From the NCBI GenBank assembly GCA_964560135.1, contig CAZLKN010000047.1, positions 1 through 23,021 on the forward strand: a DNA stretch of 23,021 nucleotides. The letters are read 5' to 3'. Source of the DNA: CAZLKN01 sp964560135. GTDB taxonomy: Bacteria > Actinomycetota > JAICYB01. Within the stretch, counting starts at the first letter, position 1. Every line of letters begins with the position of its first letter. The notes beneath the pieces are model-generated. The model was not told the DNA's origin and made no database searches. It was given only the letters and a program-made list of their open reading frames with translations. The position numbers and the translations under genes are program-made. This document shows, one piece after another, positions 19,080-23,021 of this stretch.

Positions 19080-20597
19080 ATGAAGCCTCGTGCGCTGGGG
19101 ATCGGGAAAGCGGCGGTTGTGCTGGTCGCCGCCGTCTTCGCCCTCGGATACCTGCCCATCGCGGTCGGGAACGAGTCCGTGCCGGCCGGCTACCGGGCCT
19201 CCGGCGAGGACGCCCTGGTCCGCGGCGTCGTCAGCTATGGGGTGGTCCGGCCCGGCGTCCACGCTGTCCGGGTCGCCCGCATGGACGCCGGCGCCGCCGT
19301 CCGCCTCACCTCGGCCTTCGCCCAGGACCGGGTGACCACCTCCGAAACCACGAGTTCGATGTGCCGCCGGGTCGTCTGCCTGCTCGGCGTGAACGGCGAT
19401 TTCTTCCACCCGTCTACGCAGCCTGTGGGCGGCATGGTCGTGGACGGCAAGCTCGTCCGCTCCCCGAACCCCAGCCATGCGCAGTTCACGATCACCGGGG
19501 ACGGCAAGTGGTCGGCCGGTCACCTGGCGTGGTCCGGGCGGTTGGATCCCGTCCCGCCCCCCGAGGAAGATTCGCTCGTCCCGCCGGTCGGCGGTGAGTC
19601 CGAACCGCCCCGCGACACCGAGCCCGACGAGCCGGTGCACCTGTCCGGGGTCAACGTGTCGGCCGTCCACGAGGGAGTGGTCGCCTATACGCGGCACTGG
19701 CACGACACCACGCTCACCCCGGAGGAGTGGACGGAGCTGACCGTCCGCCTCGTCGAACCGATGAGGCCGCAGCAGAGCCAGGTGGTCGAGCCCGTGTCCC
19801 TCACCACGGGCGGCAACGCCGTGGTGCCGCTCGGCGGTGCCGTGCTGGCGGGCCACGGCAGGGGGGCCGACCAACTGAAGCGCGTCTGGGAAGACTGGCA
19901 GGACGGCCTTCTCGACGAGGTGCGTCTGGTGTCCCAGAGCTCGGTGGACGGGATCGAAACGAGCATCGGCGGCGGTCCCGTGGTCGTCCGGGACGGGCGG
20001 TACGTGGCCGGCGACTCGAGCTTCGCCAAGAGCCGCCACCCGCGCACCCTGGTGGGGTGGGCCCCCGACGGGCGGCGGTGGCTGATGGCCGTGGACGGCC
20101 GGCAGCCCCGCTACAGCCAGGGGATGTCGCTTCCCGAAGCGGCGGAGTTCATGCAACGCCTCGGCGCCACCGAGGTCTTCAACCTCGACGGCGGCGGATC
20201 CACGACCTTCGTGCAGAGCGGAAAGGTGGTGAACCGGCCCATCCACGGTGGCCGCGCCGGTCACGAGCGGCCGGTGGCCAACGGGTTCTTCGTGGTGGCC
20301 ACCGAACCCCTGATCACGCCGCCCCCGCCTCCTCCGACCCCTGAACCCACGCCGGACCCGACCCCGGAACCCACACCGGACCCGACGCCGGAACCCACAC
20401 CCGATCCCACGCCCGACCCCACACCGGATCCCACCCCGGAGCCGACGATCCGCGCCGAGCCTCTGCCCGAGGCGAGCTTCCTACCTCCCGAAGAGACAAC
20501 CGGGCCCAGCGGGCCTCTCGGTCTCGCCGCCGTCCTGACGCTGCTGCTCGCGACGGGATCGACCATCTACGGGCGCCCCGGGGGGCGCTGGCGCTGA
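19080..20597 (+). CDS. Surface-anchored phosphodiester glycosidase (NAGPA-domain) protein
   Basis: A 505-residue exported protein. A basic start and hydrophobic segment (about 9-29) form a signal peptide or anchor. The NAGPA-type domain spans about 60-408, with LGVNGDFFHP (102-111), SIGGGPVVVRDG (295-306) and the signature FNLDGGGSTTF (367-377). This family is named for the human uncovering enzyme that removes GlcNAc from phosphodiester-linked sugars; bacterial members are thought to act on cell-wall or exopolymer phosphodiesters. An insertion at about 150-190 is Pro/Glu-rich. A Pro-Thr repeat (420-456) leads to a C-terminal hydrophobic helix (about 478-495) and a short basic tail, a wall-spanning stalk with membrane anchor but no LPxTG sortase motif. 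ATG 19080 has no Shine-Dalgarno, with CTAGAT just upstream, so a leaderless mRNA is possible. Confidence 0.87.
   Translation: MKPRALGIGKAAVVLVAAVFALGYLPIAVGNESVPAGYRASGEDALVRGVVSYGVVRPGVHAVRVARMDAGAAVRLTSAFAQDRVTTSETTSSMCRRVVCLLGVNGDFFHPSTQPVGGMVVDGKLVRSPNPSHAQFTITGDGKWSAGHLAWSGRLDPVPPPEEDSLVPPVGGESEPPRDTEPDEPVHLSGVNVSAVHEGVVAYTRHWHDTTLTPEEWTELTVRLVEPMRPQQSQVVEPVSLTTGGNAVVPLGGAVLAGHGRGADQLKRVWEDWQDGLLDEVRLVSQSSVDGIETSIGGGPVVVRDGRYVAGDSSFAKSRHPRTLVGWAPDGRRWLMAVDGRQPRYSQGMSLPEAAEFMQRLGATEVFNLDGGGSTTFVQSGKVVNRPIHGGRAGHERPVANGFFVVATEPLITPPPPPPTPEPTPDPTPEPTPDPTPEPTPDPTPDPTPDPTPEPTIRAEPLPEASFLPPEETTGPSGPLGLAAVLTLLLATGSTIYGRPGGRWR
20337..20447 (+). repeat. In-frame Pro-Thr-Pro-Glu/Asp repeat
   Basis: About 37 codons alternate PTPE and PTPD units as degenerate 12-bp DNA repeats inside the NAGPA-domain gene. 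They encode a rigid, acidic, extended stalk typical of cell-wall-spanning linkers in Gram-positive surface proteins. Such repeats are prone to length change. Confidence 0.9.
20574..20588. terminator. Possible hairpin terminator between convergent genes
   Basis: GCGCCCC (20574-20580) and GGGGCGC (20582-20588) form an inverted repeat at the very end of the NAGPA-domain gene, 10 nt before the convergent stop at 20599. No T-tract follows. The hairpin is GC-rich and could act in both directions, but it is part of coding sequence. Confidence 0.3.
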
Positions 20598-20598
20598 C

Positions 20599-21537
20599 CT
20601 AATCGCGCTCGTCCAGGACCGACGGCAGCCGCATCGACAGGCGCACGACGGTGCCCTGCGGTCCGGGGTTGATCTCGACCTCGTCGCAGAGCTGGCGCGC
20701 GATCCACAGCCCGAACCCTCCTTCCGCCGTGAGATCCGGCGGTAGGAAGCCGACGAGCGGGTCGAGGGGACCCGACCCCCGATCCATCACCTCACAGTGC
20801 AGCGCACGGCGGCTACGAAGGAGCACGACACGCTCGATCCCGCCGCCGTACCGCAGCGCGTTGGTCAGCACTTCGTTCAGCCCCAGCACCAGCGACTGGG
20901 CCCCATCGCCGGCCAGCCCCTCAGCGCGGACCGCCTGGTCCACCTCGGCGCGGACCCCTGCCAGATCATCCCCGGGCACGATCTCCAGGAGCGGACGAGC
21001 CCCGTCGGAGGAGGCGGGGGGAACGATCCCGGGTACCAGTTCCTCGGGAGAGACGAATTCCGGGCTGGGCGACCGCCTCCCACCGTGGATCACCCAGGGG
21101 TGGGTCCGCCGGGCATCCTCGACGACCCTGGCCGGCAACCGGCGTTCATCGTAGGGGCACACGATCCACGCGGCAGCCCCGGCGAAGGCCCGGTTGAGCA
21201 CGGACTCATACCGCGTCCACTCGGCGTGTTCCCGCGCCTCGGATCCGAAGACCACCTCCCCGATCACCCGGACGCGGGACGCGCCGGCGTCGACGCAGTC
21301 CCCGACCAGGCGGTGGTAGGCGGCCACGGTCCGAGCCGGGCGCCGGTACCACTGGTCGGCGTCGATGAAACGCACCCTGTGGGCGTCGTCCCCGAGCAGA
21401 TCCCGGAGGATCCCGGCGTTCGCCGACCCGGTGACGGCAACCACCGCCTCACCGGCGGCCAGCCCGTCCAGCGCGAACGGACCCATCCCGGCTGCGAACT
21501 CGTCGTCCGACTTGTAGAGAAACGCATCATGCTCCAT
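20599..21537 (-). CDS. MEDS-domain anti-sigma/HATPase regulator (RsbW-like)
   Basis: A 312-residue cytosolic regulator. Residues 1-160 match the MEDS sensory domain: HDAFLYKSDDEFAAGMGPFALDGLAAGEAVVAV, then FIDADQWYR and RVIGEVVFG, ending with a WIVCPYDE strand. Residues 190-305 are a small HATPase of the anti-sigma-factor serine kinase type: LNEVLTNALRYGGG (N box), DRGSGPLD (G1) and GGFGLWIARQLCDEV (G2). No HisKA helix with a His is present. Such proteins phosphorylate or bind STAS anti-anti-sigma partners to control alternative sigma factors; neither partner is in the window. ATG 21537 has only a weak AGG upstream, and TTG 21570 is an unlikely longer start. It is divergent from the DksA-like gene, and both have similar promoter-like elements. 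Confidence 0.87.
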   Translation of the reverse strand: MEHDAFLYKSDDEFAAGMGPFALDGLAAGEAVVAVTGSANAGILRDLLGDDAHRVRFIDADQWYRRPARTVAAYHRLVGDCVDAGASRVRVIGEVVFGSEAREHAEWTRYESVLNRAFAGAAAWIVCPYDERRLPARVVEDARRTHPWVIHGGRRSPSPEFVSPEELVPGIVPPASSDGARPLLEIVPGDDLAGVRAEVDQAVRAEGLAGDGAQSLVLGLNEVLTNALRYGGGIERVVLLRSRRALHCEVMDRGSGPLDPLVGFLPPDLTAEGGFGLWIARQLCDEVEINPGPQGTVVRLSMRLPSVLDERD

Positions 21538-21547
21538 CCAACCTATT

Positions 21548-21571
21548 TTGCCCAGCTGGAGCAGTTTCAAC
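21548..21571 (-). promoter_or_regulatory. Candidate SigB/SigF-type promoter of MEDS regulator
   Basis: On the minus strand GTTG (21571-21568), a 14-nt spacer and GGGCAA (21553-21548) resemble the SigB/SigF class (GTTT-N12-16-GGGTAA/T) with one mismatch in each element. The -10 ends 10 nt before the ATG. Confidence 0.3.
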
Positions 21572-21619
21572 CATCACCGTTGGACGGAGCGCAGATGCCG
21601 TCGAATCGTCGGCGCTCCG

Positions 21620-21644
21620 GTTGGACTGGTAGGGCGAGGGGTAA
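21620..21644 (+). promoter_or_regulatory. Candidate SigB/SigF-type promoter of DksA-like gene
   Basis: GTTG (21620-21623), a 15-nt spacer and GGGTAA (21639-21644) fit the general-stress sigma-factor promoter class. The predicted leader is about 40 nt. A perfect palindrome GCCCGCGGGC (21652-21661) lies at the expected start of the transcript. Confidence 0.4.
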
Positions 21645-21689
21645 ACGCGGAGCCCGCGGGCCGCGCGGACGGCAGGAAGGGAGAACGCA

Positions 21690-22052
21690 GTGAACGCCAA
21701 ACAAGCACGGGAGCTGCTGAAGGACCGCAGGAAAGATCTGGAGGAGTCGCTGGAGGCCGCTCGAGCCGATGCGGGCCTTGAGGAGAGCATGGGCGCCTCC
21801 CTCGGCGAGATCGCGCCCAACGACGAGGAAGCCGACCTCGGAACCGAGATGTTCGAGCGCGAGAAGGCCGTCTCCATCGTCGAGAGCATCGAGGGCCGGA
21901 TCGGCGAGGTGGAGGATGCGTTGCGCCGCGTGGACGACGGCACCTTCGGACGCTGCGAGGCGTGCGAGGAGCCGATCAAGGCGGCGCGCCTGAAGGCCCG
22001 TCCCGAAACCCGCTACTGCCTCGACCACCAGGAGCAAGCCATGCGAGCCTGA
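21690..22052 (+). CDS. DksA/TraR-family zinc-finger protein
   Basis: A 120-residue protein with an N-terminal coiled-coil-like hairpin (about 1-80, rich in Glu/Arg/Lys) and a C-terminal zinc finger. The ligands are C89-x2-C92 (RCEACEEP), then 17 residues, then C110-x2-H113 (YCLDHQ). The usual fourth Cys is His, a C3H variant that can still bind zinc. The segment FGRCEACEEPIKAARLKARPETRYC is otherwise classical for the family, written here in parts: FGRCEACEEPIK and AARLKARPETRYC. Members bind the RNA polymerase secondary channel and alter initiation, often during stress. The start is GTG 21690 with AAGGGAG upstream. It converges with the Ku gene (5 nt between stops) and is divergent from the MEDS regulator. 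Confidence 0.88.
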   Translation: MNAKQARELLKDRRKDLEESLEAARADAGLEESMGASLGEIAPNDEEADLGTEMFEREKAVSIVESIEGRIGEVEDALRRVDDGTFGRCEACEEPIKAARLKARPETRYCLDHQEQAMRA

Positions 22053-22057
22053 CGGTC

Positions 22058-22882
22058 TCATCCCGCCTTGCGGGAGGACTTACCGTTGCCCTCGCCCCGG
22101 CGCTCCTTGACGGCCTCCATGCTCCGCTCCAGAGCCTCCATCAGGTCGACCACGCCCTCCTCCTCCGGACGGGCGCGCTCGGTGACGACCTCCTCGCCCT
22201 TCTCCTTGCGCTGGACGAGTTCCAGCACCCGCTCGCGGTAGGTGTCCCGGTACCGGTCGGGCTGCCAGGAGGACGTCAGCGATTCGATCAGCCCCTCGGC
22301 CATCTCGAGCTCCCGCTCGGCGGGTTCCACCTCGACCGGAAGCCCATCGATCTCCTTGGCTTCCCGGATCTCGTCGGCGAAGTACATCGTCTCGAGGACC
22401 AACCCCTGGCCGGCGGGGCGGATCGCCGCCAGGTACTCCTTGGTACGCATCACGAAGCGGCCGATGCCGACCTTGCCGGTGTCGGTCATGGCGCGATGCA
22501 GCAGTGCGTATGCCTTCTGGGCGTGCTGCTCGCTGCCGGGGGCCAGGTAGTAGGTCCGATCGTAGAACGCCGGGTCGATCTCAACCATCTCCACGAAGTC
22601 CTCGATCTCGATCGCGCGGGTCTTCTCCGGCTCGATCGACTCCAGCTCCTCGGGAGAGATCATCACGTAGCGGCCGTCGTCCACCTCGTAGCCCTTGACG
22701 ATGTCCTCGTAAGGGACCTCCTCGCCGCTCTCGGCGGACACGCGCTTGTAGCGGATCCGCTCCCCCGTGCCCTCCTTGAACTGGTGGAAGGAGACGTCCT
22801 TCTGCTGGATCGCGCTGTACAAGCGGACGGGCACGCTCACGAGCCCGAAGGAGATCGCACCGCTCCAGATCGCTCTCGCCAT
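22058..22882 (-). CDS. ku: Non-homologous end-joining protein Ku
   Basis: A 274-residue prokaryotic Ku. It begins with the family hallmark MARAIWSGAISFGLVSVPVRLY, continues with KRVSAESGEEVPYEDIVKGYE and the VMISPEELESIEP segment, then FVEMVEIDPAFYDRTYYLAP, and has the typical GKVGIGRFVMRTKEYLAAI region of the ring-forming core. The C-terminus is a Lys/Arg/Glu-rich tail, which in other Ku proteins contributes to DNA binding and to recruiting the ligase LigD. Ku homodimers encircle broken DNA ends. ATG 22882 follows GGAGGAGGAGG and is preferred over an upstream in-frame start at 22930. No LigD gene is seen within the window; a rightward gene begins beyond the right edge. A minus-strand GGGTAA (22925-22920) resembles the -10 of the neighbouring DksA-like gene. 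Confidence 0.96.
   Translation of the reverse strand: MARAIWSGAISFGLVSVPVRLYSAIQQKDVSFHQFKEGTGERIRYKRVSAESGEEVPYEDIVKGYEVDDGRYVMISPEELESIEPEKTRAIEIEDFVEMVEIDPAFYDRTYYLAPGSEQHAQKAYALLHRAMTDTGKVGIGRFVMRTKEYLAAIRPAGQGLVLETMYFADEIREAKEIDGLPVEVEPAERELEMAEGLIESLTSSWQPDRYRDTYRERVLELVQRKEKGEEVVTERARPEEEGVVDLMEALERSMEAVKERRGEGNGKSSRKAG
22061..22075. terminator. Possible bidirectional hairpin between DksA-like and Ku genes
   Basis: TCCCGC (22061-22066), loop CTT, and GCGGGA (22070-22075) form a 6-bp hairpin 9 nt after the DksA-like stop and just inside the 3' end of the Ku gene. No T-tract is present, as is common for terminators proposed in GC-rich actinobacteria. Confidence 0.35.
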
Positions 22883-22931
22883 CGCGGGCCTCCTCCTCCG
22901 ACGTCCCGACCTCAGGCCCTTACCCGGCAAC

Positions 22932-22941
22932 GGTCATGACC
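22932..22941. promoter_or_regulatory. Palindrome upstream of Ku
   Basis: GGTCATGACC is a perfect 10-bp palindrome in the divergent gap between Ku and the gene that starts beyond the right edge. It is a possible operator half-site, but a lone 10-bp palindrome is weak evidence. Confidence 0.25.
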
Positions 22942-22983
22942 ATGCCGTACCCGAGTGCGTCCCCGGAGAATCACATCACCCCC

Positions 22984-23012
22984 TACACTGGTCCCGGACG
23001 CCAGACAAGGAG
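22984..23012 (+). promoter_or_regulatory. Promoter -10 and ribosome-binding site of a gene beyond the right edge
   Basis: TACACT (22984-22989) fits TANNNT and AAGGAG (23007-23012) is a strong Shine-Dalgarno only 9 nt from the end of the window. The start codon must be at or just past the edge. The downstream gene would be divergent from Ku. Confidence 0.5.
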
Positions 23013-23021
23013 CGCCTGCGT

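Noticed and set aside
1..23021. CRISPR arrays, rRNA genes, insertion sequences or long direct repeats.
   Set aside because: No regularly spaced repeats, rRNA-like segments, transposase motifs or repeated ends were seen on reading the window.

Overview
The window is about 23 kb of uniformly GC-rich, densely packed bacterial DNA that reads like a chromosome segment of a high-GC actinobacterium. This rests on strong G/C preference at third codon positions, frequent GTG starts, many TANNNT -10 boxes lying almost on the start codon (leaderless style), an actinobacterial-type LexA box, and family content (DUF6351, DUF2231, fused receiver/thioredoxin-reductase-like protein, MEDS/RsbW-like regulator, Ku). 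The genus cannot be named from sequence alone. No plasmid, phage structural, CRISPR or transposase genes are seen. The only mobile-element signature is a tyrosine integrase beside a tRNA gene.

Layout. 1-1.0 kb: the start of a leftward ribbon-helix-helix antitoxin-like gene cut by the window edge, then a flavodoxin-fold reductase-like gene. 1.0-2.4 kb: tRNA-Arg(CCU) followed by an integrase, with nested inverted repeats and a near-perfect LexA box in front of the integrase. 2.4-3.4 kb: divergent VOC-enzyme and MarR-family genes sharing a palindromic operator that contains the promoter -35 box. 3.4-5.9 kb: a compact regulatory cluster, made of a histidine-kinase-like protein whose phosphoacceptor His is replaced by Asp, a previously unmarked 38-codon gene for a peptide with a signal sequence, and a divergent XRE-TPR regulator. 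5.9-10.4 kb: secreted DUF6351 alpha/beta-hydrolase-like protein, DUF2231 membrane protein, and a membrane-anchored type I solute-binding protein. 10.4-13.2 kb: DHA2 drug-efflux-type MFS transporter and a class V aminotransferase-fold enzyme. 13.2-16.1 kb: a three-gene leftward operon (Asp-box propeller protein, MoaD/ThiS ubiquitin-like protein, PLP decarboxylase). 16.2-19.0 kb: pseudo-receiver/glutaredoxin-fold/TrxR-like fusion without redox cysteines, overlapping a polytopic membrane protein, then a small zinc-ribbon protein. 19.1-23.0 kb: surface-anchored NAGPA-type phosphodiester glycosidase, MEDS-HATPase anti-sigma-like regulator divergent from a DksA/TraR-like protein, and the DNA-end-binding protein Ku. 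A promoter and ribosome-binding site for a further rightward gene run off the edge.

Most interesting region: 4.4-5.9 kb. A short gene encoding a signal peptide followed by a nine-residue tail (DFPWPWPGS) lies 10 nt upstream of the degenerate kinase and diverges from an HTH-TPR regulator. The two outward promoters overlap. This has the gene-level shape of a peptide/cytosolic-receptor (RRNPP-like) signalling module, coupled here to a kinase-like protein that cannot use the usual His phosphorelay. The system is an inference; the gene architecture is visible directly.
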